The notes beneath the pieces are model-generated. The model searched no databases. It saw nothing but the letters and a program-made list of their open reading frames with translations, and had not been told where the DNA came from. Positions 38,251-46,660 of a stretch of 64,000 nt of DNA are shown here, in pieces. The position numbers and the translations under genes were made by a program. The stretch lies in the NCBI GenBank assembly GCA_040506275.1, contig JBEVXD010000013.1, positions 1 through 64,000 on the forward strand, read 5' to 3'. The DNA is from Thiodiazotropha sp040506275. GTDB lineage: Bacteria; Pseudomonadota; Gammaproteobacteria; Chromatiales; Chromatiaceae. The stretch's first letter is position 1. Each line of letters begins with the position of its first letter.

Positions 38251-41200
38251 CTACTCTTTTTTTACGGCACCTTCACTCAGCTCCAACCTTTCCTTCAACA
38301 ACTTGGTTGTCTCTACGTCGGACAGCGGACGACCAAAGAGAAACCCCTGCGCTTCGTCACAACCTTCATTAACCAGAAATGACCGCTGGTCATCATTTTC
38401 AACCCCCTCCGCCAATACATTCAGGTTCAGGTTCTTTGCCATTGCGATTATTGCACGGGTAATGGCGGAGTCATCTGCATCATCCGGCACATCGTGAATG
38501 AATGAACGATCTATCTTCAGACGAGTCAGTGGAAATCTCTTCAAATATGCTAGTGACGAGTACCCGGTTCCAAAATCATCAACTGCGAGTTCAGCGCCAA
38601 TCTCTCGTAGCTCCTGTAAAATCGAGACTGACAATTCAGGGTCTTTCATCAGGAAACCTTCTGTGACTTCGAATTCCAACCATTCTGGGTTGCATTCGGT
38701 TTCACGCAGAATCGTCTCTATAGAAGGCAGTAAACTACTGCTACTGATCTGCTTCACCGAAAGATTGACTGCCAAACGGGGGGGACGTATGCCCTCACGC
38801 TCCCATTCCGACATCTGCTTGCACGCGATTCGCAGTACTTGCTCACCCAAAGGTATGATCAATCCGGTATCCTCTGCCAGAGGTATGAATCTTGATGGCG
38901 CCACCATCCCCATATCCGGATGAAGCCATCTTACGAGCGCCTCAACACCAATAAGACGCCCACTTGCCGTATTGAATTGTGGTTGGTAGTAGACCACCAA
39001 CTGATCCTCGACCAGAGCCCGTCGCAAGCTCGATTCAAGGAAGATCCTTTCAAAGGCCTGCTCAGTCATATCTGCGGTGTAGTATTGGAATGTATTCTTA
39101 CCCTCTTCTTTGGCTTTATACATCGCAGCGTCGGCGTTGCGCAGCAGCTTATCAGCACTTTCACCATCCTGTGGGTATACACTGATACCGATACTAGCAG
39201 TAAGGAAAAACTGATGATTATTTGTATCGAAAGGCAACTCTAGTGAGGTTATGATCTTTTGCGCCATGTTTGCAGCATGCTGTGGCTTTTTCAGACCCTC
39301 AGAAATAAATGTGAACTCATCCCCTCCCAAACGAGCCAAGGCATCCTCCTCACGAATGCTCTTCTTGAATCGCTTGGCGACCTCCTTCAACACCATATCC
39401 CCAACCGCATGCCCAAGGGTGTCGTTAATCTCTTTAAAGCGATCCAAATCAACAAACAGTACCGCCATTTGCAAACCGGTACGCTTTGCTTTACTGATTG
39501 CCTGTCTGAGACGCATCAGAAACAATGCCCGGTTAGGCAGATTAGTGAGCGAATCGTGGTGCGCTATATGCTGCAGATCATCCTTCTGCTGCTTTACCTC
39601 ATCCAGGAGCTGCAGATGTTCGGTTATATCCCTGGCAACTTCGATAACGCCACGTAATGTACCATCACTATTCCGTAGAGGTGACGCTATGACTTCAACT
39701 CTTACGATTTTTGAGTTTTTAGCAGAAACAGGGCGAGTCAGGATCGCACTGGAAGGTTTACCGCTTTCCAAAACCCTGTGTACCGGACAGTCCGGTATCT
39801 CATCGCTCTTAGTTGGATGGGACACATAGGGTAAATCAAAATAGTAACTAGGGAATTCACCCTCGATTGCAAACTTTTTTAATAACTCCTTAACACTTTG
39901 ATTCATCAGTTGGATCTGAAATTCAGTATCGATCACCATTACCGAATCACTGATGTTGTCTATTACAGTTTGCAAAAACTCTCTTTCACTATAGACCTGC
40001 TGCTCCATATTCAGACGATCCGTTACATCATGTGTCAGGCCGAGATGTTCTATGACCTGACCATCAGAGTCCATAATGGGAACCGCATGGGTTTCGACCC
40101 AAATCTGTCTACCTTTCAATGCCGTCAGACTAAACGTCAATGAACCACTCTGGCCACTAAAAACAGAAGCATTCAACTGTCTGAAGGCGTTCTTATAAGG
40201 TTCATCAATTAATCCACGGATCAGTCCACTAGAAAGCTGATCTATTGAGTCAGCCTGGAGCATCTCTAATCCTTTAGGATTTATACTGAGCAATTTACCT
40301 TCCAGATCAATGGTACTCACACAGGCGGGTTGAGAATTTACCAAACGACGCAGATTTTGCTCACTTGTACGCAACTCTGCCTCTAGACGTTTTCTCTCTG
40401 TGATATCTTCAACAAAAGCAATTGAACCTATAATGCTATTGTCATAATGTCTCAGGGTTACAGCACTAAAATGGGTTGCAATGTTATGCCCATCTTTATG
40501 ACGAACCGCTATTTCGTAGCTGCGCCGCTCAGTCTCGTTTCTCTTACCTATCTGATCGATGAATATCTGTCTGTTATCCCTATCCACAAATTCCATCGGC
40601 GTCCTGCCCAGTATTGCCTCTTTGTCATAACCCAGCAATGCTTGTAAGCGCTCATTGACATCCACAGTTTTACGTTCATGATCAATAACCCACATTCCTT
40701 CAGGGGCCGCATCAAAGATTGTCCTGTAGCGCCGCTCCTTTTCCGCTAGCTCAGCTGTACGACTCCGCACTACTCGTCGCAGACGAATATTCACCATAAG
40801 AAGAAGCAACCCGAATATTATCAGGCTACCAATCAACATTGTGATGTAGTGCTTTATCGACCAGCTCAACCAGCCCGGTACAGCAACTTTAGATGTGTAG
40901 ATCAATCCGTCAATGCTGCTATTAGGACCTAAAAACCCCAGCTCTATAAATATCGAATGGATATGACTCCAACGCTCAGGATTCATATAGCCTAGTTCGA
41001 CTAACAGGGGTTGTATCAACCGTTTTGAGGTTTCTGCTTCATAGTTCAGATGCGCCCTTGTCATACCTTGGGTATTGTATTCATCAAGGATAAGATCAAC
41101 CATCTCATCTCTATGAGCCAGAGCGTATGCCCAACCTTTCAATGTTGCCCTGCGAAAATCTTCCACCTGTTCAGGTTTTTCTTTTATTTGGCGTTCATTG

Positions 41201-41880
41201 GTGACCAACACATCACCATAAAAATCGATACCATAGTCTTTTGGCTTGATATATCGGGGAACAATGCCAGCCTGAGTCAACACATAGCCCTGGTCGGTTT
41301 CATAAGCATTGAAGGCATCTGTGTCACCAGCAATCAGTGCAGTAGCATCAAAACTACTGGGGAGCCTTATATAGTCCTCTTTTGACAGCCCGCCACGCTT
41401 CAGCATGGCATGCAGCGCAGCATCCTGGGTTCCGCTTCCCAACATTACTCTTCGGCCAGTTAAATCCGGTACTTTGTAAATACCTGAATCAGCTCTTACC
41501 AGCAAAGCATAAGGACTATGTTGGTAGATCGCCGCCAATGCTACGACAGGATATCCTTGAGCACGATGGATCAAAGCATTTGCGCCACTTACAGCATATT
41601 GGGCTTCTCCCGCAAGCAGAGCCTTGATCGGTGGCCGTCCTTGATGCTCGTGAATCTCCACATCAAGCCCAACCTCTTCATAGAAGCCCTTTTCCTTTGC
41701 TGCGTAATAACCGGCAAATTGATATTGATGCTTCCATTTCAGCTGTAGTACCACAGTTTCTCTGGTCAGATTGTTATTTTTCTGGATTTCGCTACTGAGA
41801 GGTGGGGTGCTGTACCCAATCACTAAGCCTGCAATCAGCAGGCGTCCCCAGAATTTTAGATGTCTCAAACCTGTGCACAT
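38251..41880 (-). CDS. NMT1 periplasmic sensor fused to PAS-GGDEF-EAL
   Basis: The protein is about 1209 residues. An N-terminal signal/anchor precedes an NMT1/THI5-like periplasmic binding domain (LQLKWKHQYQFAGYYAAKEK, GRPPIKALLAGEAQYAVSGA). A membrane helix (SIKHYITMLIGSLIIFGLLL), three PAS domains, a GGDEF domain and an EAL domain follow. LARLGGDEFTF is intact, with an REED inhibitory site before it. GVEALVRW, FEVTEG and DDFGTGYSSL are kept. It should read a small pyrimidine- or amine-like ligand outside and adjust cyclic-di-GMP inside. ATG 41880 places the signal sequence at the N-terminus; ATG 42033 would add 51 residues. Neither has a good ribosome-binding site. Confidence 0.82.
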   Translation of the reverse strand: MCTGLRHLKFWGRLLIAGLVIGYSTPPLSSEIQKNNNLTRETVVLQLKWKHQYQFAGYYAAKEKGFYEEVGLDVEIHEHQGRPPIKALLAGEAQYAVSGANALIHRAQGYPVVALAAIYQHSPYALLVRADSGIYKVPDLTGRRVMLGSGTQDAALHAMLKRGGLSKEDYIRLPSSFDATALIAGDTDAFNAYETDQGYVLTQAGIVPRYIKPKDYGIDFYGDVLVTNERQIKEKPEQVEDFRRATLKGWAYALAHRDEMVDLILDEYNTQGMTRAHLNYEAETSKRLIQPLLVELGYMNPERWSHIHSIFIELGFLGPNSSIDGLIYTSKVAVPGWLSWSIKHYITMLIGSLIIFGLLLLMVNIRLRRVVRSRTAELAEKERRYRTIFDAAPEGMWVIDHERKTVDVNERLQALLGYDKEAILGRTPMEFVDRDNRQIFIDQIGKRNETERRSYEIAVRHKDGHNIATHFSAVTLRHYDNSIIGSIAFVEDITERKRLEAELRTSEQNLRRLVNSQPACVSTIDLEGKLLSINPKGLEMLQADSIDQLSSGLIRGLIDEPYKNAFRQLNASVFSGQSGSLTFSLTALKGRQIWVETHAVPIMDSDGQVIEHLGLTHDVTDRLNMEQQVYSEREFLQTVIDNISDSVMVIDTEFQIQLMNQSVKELLKKFAIEGEFPSYYFDLPYVSHPTKSDEIPDCPVHRVLESGKPSSAILTRPVSAKNSKIVRVEVIASPLRNSDGTLRGVIEVARDITEHLQLLDEVKQQKDDLQHIAHHDSLTNLPNRALFLMRLRQAISKAKRTGLQMAVLFVDLDRFKEINDTLGHAVGDMVLKEVAKRFKKSIREEDALARLGGDEFTFISEGLKKPQHAANMAQKIITSLELPFDTNNHQFFLTASIGISVYPQDGESADKLLRNADAAMYKAKEEGKNTFQYYTADMTEQAFERIFLESSLRRALVEDQLVVYYQPQFNTASGRLIGVEALVRWLHPDMGMVAPSRFIPLAEDTGLIIPLGEQVLRIACKQMSEWEREGIRPPRLAVNLSVKQISSSSLLPSIETILRETECNPEWLEFEVTEGFLMKDPELSVSILQELREIGAELAVDDFGTGYSSLAYLKRFPLTRLKIDRSFIHDVPDDADDSAITRAIIAMAKNLNLNVLAEGVENDDQRSFLVNEGCDEAQGFLFGRPLSDVETTKLLKERLELSEGAVKKE

Positions 41881-42056
41881 AGAAACAATTATCTTGAACC
41901 AAACAGATGAAGTAGGCACCAAAAATGAGCTTGGCCTATAAGAGCTTTTATCGGCTATTTCTGAGTAGCCTTTAATATGGGAGTCAACATCCTTTACCTG
42001 GCGCAATATCGCATCTGCAATTCTACGCTTCATTGAGGCTGATTGAGCACAAGCCT

Positions 42057-42392
42057 TTAGGTCATCCTGTGAAAAATCATACCGCTTCCCGGTCGCTCCA
42101 ATGCGTTGAAGTCATCACCAGAGCGGCCCAGTAGCGTCAACCAGGCATCTATCAAAGCACTGCCGAACCGATCAGGCAGTGCGTCAGCCAGTATGCCAGG
42201 CAGTCTGTGAAAGGTCTGACGGGAAAGTTCAGGGAAGCGATAGATACGTTTGGATAACGGCATGTGTATTGGAGCAACCTCTATACCACTCTGTGTAAAA
42301 GCCTGGTCATACTAAAAACTTGCAGTCTCCTCCCTATCACCGATAGAAACAGTACCAATGGTTCTCCCCCACATCCTCACTTCTTTAAACAA
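42057..42392 (-). pseudogene. Decayed HipA-type kinase toxin remnant
   Basis: The minus-strand frame from TTG 42392 reads EVRMWGRTIGTVS and then GDREETASF. It is broken by an in-frame TAG at 42314-42312 where HipA proteins have an acidic residue (SF-E-YD). It resumes YDQAFTQSGIEVAPIHMPLS and FPELSRQTFHRLPGILADAL, and ends near 42057 inside what would be HipA residue ~110. The kinase core and most of the ~430-residue length are missing. Only the start of the GGDEF-EAL gene follows, so a deletion has also removed the C-terminal part. The hipB-like partner upstream is intact. Confidence 0.85.
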
Positions 42393-42399
42393 TCATCGT

Positions 42400-42753
42400 C
42401 TACTCCCCCCATATCCAAGGCTCTTTAACAGCTTTCTTGGTTTTACCAGAACTAGCCCTCTTTCTGACCCTGCCTTTTCGCTGTAGCAGATCCATCGGTC
42501 GTTCCGTAAGCTCAGGGATTAAAATATCCAGACCTTGCAGCAATCCAAGCACACGCATCACCCGGATCATATTCGACATTTGAGCCGAAGCCCCAGCCTC
42601 AATACGCTCCACAGTACGCTTTGCCACTCCCGCCTGTTCCGCTAAATCCGATTGAGTCAGGCCCTGATCAAGTCGAAGTTGAGAAAGCCGAAGACCAATC
42701 TCAGTCAACAGAGCCTGATTACTCATTAGATCTGTAATTTTCATAATCGTCAT
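42400..42753 (-). CDS. HipB-like XRE-family antitoxin/regulator
   Basis: The 117-residue protein has a Cro/C1-type helix-turn-helix (~17-75: LRLSQLRLDQGLTQSDLAEQ, then AGVAKRTVERIEAG). Its tail is basic and Lys/Arg-rich. It stands eight bases before the remains of hipA, the usual hipBA order, and should repress its own promoter. With the toxin dead it is now an orphan regulator. ATG 42744 is an alternative start. A long inverted repeat (42752-42877) covers the upstream region and may be its operator. Confidence 0.8.
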   Translation of the reverse strand: MTIMKITDLMSNQALLTEIGLRLSQLRLDQGLTQSDLAEQAGVAKRTVERIEAGASAQMSNMIRVMRVLGLLQGLDILIPELTERPMDLLQRKGRVRKRASSGKTKKAVKEPWIWGE

Positions 42754-42877
42754 TATTTACGAGTTATTAGCTGTAAGACAATAATATTGCCATTCATTAC
42801 GACTACAAAGCGATTATTGATAGATGCGACAAATTTGACGATAAAACGAACTAACGCCCCAATAACTCGTCAATAAT
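42752..42877. promoter_or_regulatory. Inverted repeat around the hipB-like promoter
   Basis: ATTATTTACGAGTTATT (42752-42768) is repeated in inverse as AATAACTCGTCAATAAT (42861-42877), with one mismatch in 17 positions and 92 bases between. The left arm touches the hipB start codon. Paired sites on both sides of a promoter fit looping autorepression by a HipB-type dimer; this role is inferred from position. Confidence 0.5.
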
Positions 42878-42924
42878 GCCGCATTAATGCACCTTTTCCG
42901 CTGCTTTTTATATTGGTTGAATAA

Positions 42925-43545
42925 TCCTTAGCACCACGGGCGCATCGCCCCCCTCCCGGAACCTGGCAAGTACTGCTGGGCTCCAAACCAGGCACGGTAG
43001 GTCTACCGCTACCTGGCGGTAGCTTCCGCATCATCGCCCCGGAATCCCTGCAACCACACCCAACAGGTGAAGATCGCCTGATTCAGTTTAGCGGCACACA
43101 GGTTATGATTGGCTATATGAATGATCCTGTAATAAGCACTGAAGTGATCCTCGAGCAAGACAGCAGAGGCAGGCACAAAACTGAAGACAAAGGACACCTC
43201 GACGAAGATGGGTTTCTGACCATAGTCGACCGATACTCCCACTTTTTAAAAATAGGCAGCGAAATGATCCGCCATGGAGCAATCAAAGTATCAATCAGCG
43301 CCTTGCTTCCTGAAGATACCGAGATACTGGCCACAACCCTGCCCGGTGAAAAGAAAGGAGAGAAGGTGGTACCGCTATTCAGCGATAACATTGTATTGGA
43401 TAAGCTGAAAAAAATGACCCACAGTTCATCACACAACCCCCTGATGAAACCTGCTGCACTCTCTGTAGAAGTAATATCTAAACTGGGAAGCGGCAACAGC
43501 GACTTTACACAAGCTAAAGAGATTGCACTGGAGGCCATGGGCTGA
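42925..43545 (+). pseudogene. C-terminal fragment of an acyl-ACP/acyl-CoA synthetase (Aas-like)
   Basis: The open frame encodes KPGTVGLPLPGG, then GEDRLIQFSGTQVMIGYMND and GHLDEDGFLTIVDRYSHFLK. This is the last third of an AMP-forming synthetase of the acyl-ACP synthetase/Aas type, through to its C-terminal lid. The first ~350 residues, including the ATP-binding P-loop, are absent, and no start codon lies near the point where homology begins. An internal ATG at 43105 could still drive a 146-residue product. It overlaps the next gene by one base (TGATG). Confidence 0.75.
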
Positions 43546-44534
43546 TGAAAACCATCGACATTCACACCCACCTGCTCAATCCAAACGTCAGTTTCGACCG
43601 ACTCTATGACAAAATCGCTGTACGCTTTTTTGCCAAGGGACTCGGCGTCAACCCGACACAGTTAAGAGACAGACCCTATGAAACCTATGTAGAGGCGATG
43701 GCAACCTCAATCCGGGAATCTCAGATAGTTGATAAAGCCTGCTTGTTCGGTGTTGATGCCTGCTTTGATGAACGGGGCAGGGAGATCGAACGCAATAAAA
43801 CCGTCTGCGCAATGAATCAGGACGTACTAGAGGTAGCACGCAATCATCCTGATGAGTTTATTCCCTTCTTCTCCATCAACCCAAGACGAGCTAATGCACT
43901 TGAGCTGATCGATGAGCAAGTGGAACAAGGCTGCAAGGGTGCCAAGTTTTTGCAAAATTATTGGGGTGTCGATCTGAATGATGAAGACTTGATCCCCTAC
44001 TATGAAAAACTGAAGCAGCATCAACTACCCCTCATCATCCACATCGGAAGTGAATACAGCATCACATCCTACGCAACCTATGAACGAGTCAATATGCTGG
44101 ATCTGCCTTTGGCAACTGGCGTCAATGTAATCGCAGCACATATGGGCCTGGGCCGGGTAAACCACAGACTTCAACCATGGCGAAATATCTCAAAAGACCC
44201 ACGCTATTTCGATAGTGACTATTTCCAACTGCTGGAGATGCTGGAGACCCATCCCAACCTCTATGCAGATATCTCTGCGATTCTCGCCCCCCTTCGCGCC
44301 CGTGCATTGCGACACCTTTCCGGGCAAACAAATATACATAACAAGATCCTGTTTGGCACCGACTATCCGGTCCCCTTTACAATCCGTTTCAACACCTATG
44401 ATTTAAATCATGCTCAACGAAAAGAGATTAACCGAATAGAGAACCCTTTCGACCGTTACACCACTGCCATGCTGGCCTACTTTCCTGAAGAGAGCCCCAT
44501 TTACAATAACCACAAAAAGCTGTTGACGTTATAA
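43545..44534 (+). CDS. Amidohydrolase-family protein (TIM-barrel metal hydrolase)
   Basis: The 329-residue protein opens with the metal-binding HxH motif (IDIHTHL). It continues with a histidine in LPLIIHIGSEY, another in VIAAHMGLGR, and the final metal Asp in LFGTDYPVP. This is the amidohydrolase-2 (PF04909) pattern seen in decarboxylases and hydrolases acting on cyclic or aromatic acids. The ATG overlaps the stop of the synthetase fragment (TGATG), so it was once translated in tandem with that enzyme. The substrate is unknown. Confidence 0.8.
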   Translation: MKTIDIHTHLLNPNVSFDRLYDKIAVRFFAKGLGVNPTQLRDRPYETYVEAMATSIRESQIVDKACLFGVDACFDERGREIERNKTVCAMNQDVLEVARNHPDEFIPFFSINPRRANALELIDEQVEQGCKGAKFLQNYWGVDLNDEDLIPYYEKLKQHQLPLIIHIGSEYSITSYATYERVNMLDLPLATGVNVIAAHMGLGRVNHRLQPWRNISKDPRYFDSDYFQLLEMLETHPNLYADISAILAPLRARALRHLSGQTNIHNKILFGTDYPVPFTIRFNTYDLNHAQRKEINRIENPFDRYTTAMLAYFPEESPIYNNHKKLLTL

Positions 44535-44635
44535 AAACCACGGAAAGATTAGTGAAGCCATCTGGATTATTTGATTTTTGAATAATAGAATGAAGTTAGC
44601 GGGACAGCAGTATTCTTATCTATTAAAACCATACT

Positions 44636-44729
44636 GGTGGGGCAGGGCCCCACCCTACTGTCAATCAAATGTATGGCGGGCCCTCCCCCCTACTAATGAC
44701 CAACATGTAGGGTGGGGCCCTGCCCCACC
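44636..44729. repeat. Palindromic repeat cluster, GGTGGGGCAGGGCCCCACC type
   Basis: GGTGGGGCAGGGCCCCACC plus CTAC (44636-44658) is exactly inverted at 44707-44729, with a degenerate copy at 44673-44693 between them. The ends (GTAGGGTG/CACC) match the repeats at 123-324, while the stem core is changed on both sides so pairing is kept. A half copy of the ATTAACCCGGC repeat follows at 44757-44771. The rest of 44535-44793 shows no gene. Confidence 0.8.
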
Positions 44730-44793
44730 AATCACTATCTAACAAGTCATAAAGTATTATTAACCCGGCAATGGCCATACAGCCAGTAAAGAC

Positions 44794-45294
44794 TCACGAA
44801 CTCTTCTCACTAAACAGCAGCTTTATCAGTGCTTTTGGTTCACTTCCATTAACAACAGCAATCTCTTTTATAGTGCTTTCAGATCCATCTACCCTGAAAC
44901 CTGCTGCTTGAAATCTTGAAACAACACTCTGAGTACTCTCATCTAAAAGTGGTGCAACTTCTGATAGAGGCGAAGCCTCAAGACTATTCACTATCTTCAT
45001 CATTGGACTACCACCTATCTGGGTTGATGAAACAACGACAAAAGCACTGCTGACAATCGCAACAGCCCCGACCAAAGACAAGCCCATCCGTTTAGAAAAA
45101 TAGTTCTTAAATGCACTCCAATGATTGAGTACATGCAACACAATGCCTACAGCAAACAGTAAACCAATCCACTCATGGGCAAGCTCTATCGGGTTATGTA
45201 CACCAAAAAACATCAGCAAACCAGAGACTGCTACAAACAGGCCAGAACCGATAATCACAGGCGTTGACCATTTACGGGTATTAATATTTTTCAT
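44794..45294 (-). CDS. DUF4405-type membrane protein
   Basis: The protein is about 166 residues. Three membrane helices (~10-30, ~40-60, ~75-95) hold histidines (FGVHNPIELAHEWIG, GIVLHVLNHWSAF) arranged as in DUF4405 and cytochrome-b-like proteins, so haem binding is possible. The C-terminal ~65 residues form a small periplasmic or cytoplasmic domain (VVSRFQAAGFRVDGSESTIK). ATG 45294 matches the family start; an in-frame start at 45318 is possible. It lies downstream of the small secreted protein gene in the same direction. Confidence 0.72.
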   Translation of the reverse strand: MKNINTRKWSTPVIIGSGLFVAVSGLLMFFGVHNPIELAHEWIGLLFAVGIVLHVLNHWSAFKNYFSKRMGLSLVGAVAIVSSAFVVVSSTQIGGSPMMKIVNSLEASPLSEVAPLLDESTQSVVSRFQAAGFRVDGSESTIKEIAVVNGSEPKALIKLLFSEKSS

Positions 45295-45353
45295 TGGATA
45301 ATTACTCTGTTTTCCCACGACCCGCAGAGCGGGCCGTGCACTATTGAATTGAG

Positions 45354-45743
45354 TTAGCGCTTACCGCCACGACGCGGAAGGCCATTATCACGATCAACCT
45401 CCACTTGACGTACCAGTGACTCATCTACAGTTACGATATCCACCAGATAAGTATCCTCATCCTGCTTGATGACCTGTCCGACTTTCAAGCGCTCATTACC
45501 TCGCATGATCAATCTTGCGGCTACAAGGGTTTTCGCTTCTTCTGCAGTCAAATCCAGATCACGATCCATTGCTGGGCCGAAGTTACCTTTTCCCTGCATC
45601 ATTCCTGGTGCACCATTCATACCACCACGATCGCAAGCCCCCCTTTTACCTCCCCAACCGGCATCAGCCGCGGAGGCAAGTGCAAACATTCCAGAAGTAG
45701 CGACTACTGCAGAAATAATGGTAACTTTTAAACCTTTGTTCAT
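45354..45743 (-). CDS. Small secreted protein beside a two-component system
   Basis: The 129-residue precursor has a clear signal peptide ending near SAADA-GW. A Gly/Met-rich segment (GGMNGAPGMMQGKGNFGP) is followed by an alpha/beta domain with LTAEEAKTLVAARLIMRGNE and VDESLVRQVEVDRDNGLP. I recognise no named family. It is divergent from a response-regulator/kinase pair (183-base shared promoter region) and 59 bases upstream of the DUF4405 gene. A periplasmic sensor or target role for the two-component system is inferred; Met/Gly-rich stretches can bind copper, but this is a guess. Confidence 0.65.
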   Translation of the reverse strand: MNKGLKVTIISAVVATSGMFALASAADAGWGGKRGACDRGGMNGAPGMMQGKGNFGPAMDRDLDLTAEEAKTLVAARLIMRGNERLKVGQVIKQDEDTYLVDIVTVDESLVRQVEVDRDNGLPRRGGKR

Positions 45744-45925
45744 TTCATACTCCTTAATCTTTAAAGTTGCTTTGTCTTGTTGACAGCTTCTATTTAAGAC
45801 GAAGAGTGTGTCTCTTCATTGGCTGGAAACCATAGTTTTGTAACAAACATTGGCATACATGGCCGTTGACACAAACTGTCACAAATCTCCTTTCCGAGAG
45901 AGATTTGTTCCCTTAAACTGAGCCT

Positions 45926-46660
45926 ATGAAAAGTCAACCACATATCTTAGTTGTCGATGATCATCAGGAGATTCGCACCCTGGTGCAACGATTTCTCATC
46001 GATCATGGCCTCAGAGTTACTACAGCATCCAATGGAATAGAGATGAAGAAGCGCCTCAAGGATGCCGCCATAGATCTCATCGTCCTCGACCTGATGATGC
46101 CGGGTGAAGATGGTCTGACCCTGTGCCGAAATTTACGGGCTGAGTCAAACACGCCTGTCATCATGCTCACGGCAATGGGGGAAGAGACCGATCGGATAAT
46201 CGGTCTCGAAATGGGCGCAGATGACTATTTGGCGAAACCCTTTAATCCAAGAGAGCTGCTGGCACGCATCAAGGCGGTCTTACGCAGAATGAGCACAGTA
46301 CCTGAACAGACACCTGAGGAAGCACCTGAAAAACTGACTTTTCTTGGATGGACACTGCTACCTGCAGCGCGGGAACTGATCGACCCTGAGCAGACCCTGG
46401 TACCCTTGAGTACTGCAGAGTTCACCTTGCTCATGGCACTTGTAACCCGTCCGGGGCGGGTACTCTCCCGCGACCAACTGCTAGACCTCGCACGGGGACG
46501 GGAAGCACGCGCCTTTGACCGCGCCATCGACACCCTGGTTAGCCGCCTACGTCGCAAGCTACGTGACCAGCCCCGTAACCCACAGATCATTAAAACCGTA
46601 CGTGGCGGCGGTTACCTGTTTGCCCCTAAAGTGGATTCAAATCATGCGTCTCTGGCCTGA
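45926..46660 (+). CDS. OmpR-family response regulator
   Basis: The 244-residue protein has a receiver domain (~6-120) with acidic pocket VVDDHQE, phospho-acceptor Asp in IVLDLMMPGEDGL, and the Thr and Lys of VIMLTAMG and DDYLAKPFNPRE. Its winged-helix DNA-binding domain (~145-240) contains LLMALVTRPGRVLSRDQLLD and TVRGGGYLF. It overlaps the kinase gene by 17 bases. The divergent secreted-protein/DUF4405 genes are the likeliest targets. Confidence 0.92.
   Translation: MKSQPHILVVDDHQEIRTLVQRFLIDHGLRVTTASNGIEMKKRLKDAAIDLIVLDLMMPGEDGLTLCRNLRAESNTPVIMLTAMGEETDRIIGLEMGADDYLAKPFNPRELLARIKAVLRRMSTVPEQTPEEAPEKLTFLGWTLLPAARELIDPEQTLVPLSTAEFTLLMALVTRPGRVLSRDQLLDLARGREARAFDRAIDTLVSRLRRKLRDQPRNPQIIKTVRGGGYLFAPKVDSNHASLA

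Noticed and set aside
43113..43571. 152-codon minus-strand frame opposite the synthetase fragment
   Set aside because: The plus-strand reading has clear synthetase motifs; the minus reading has none.
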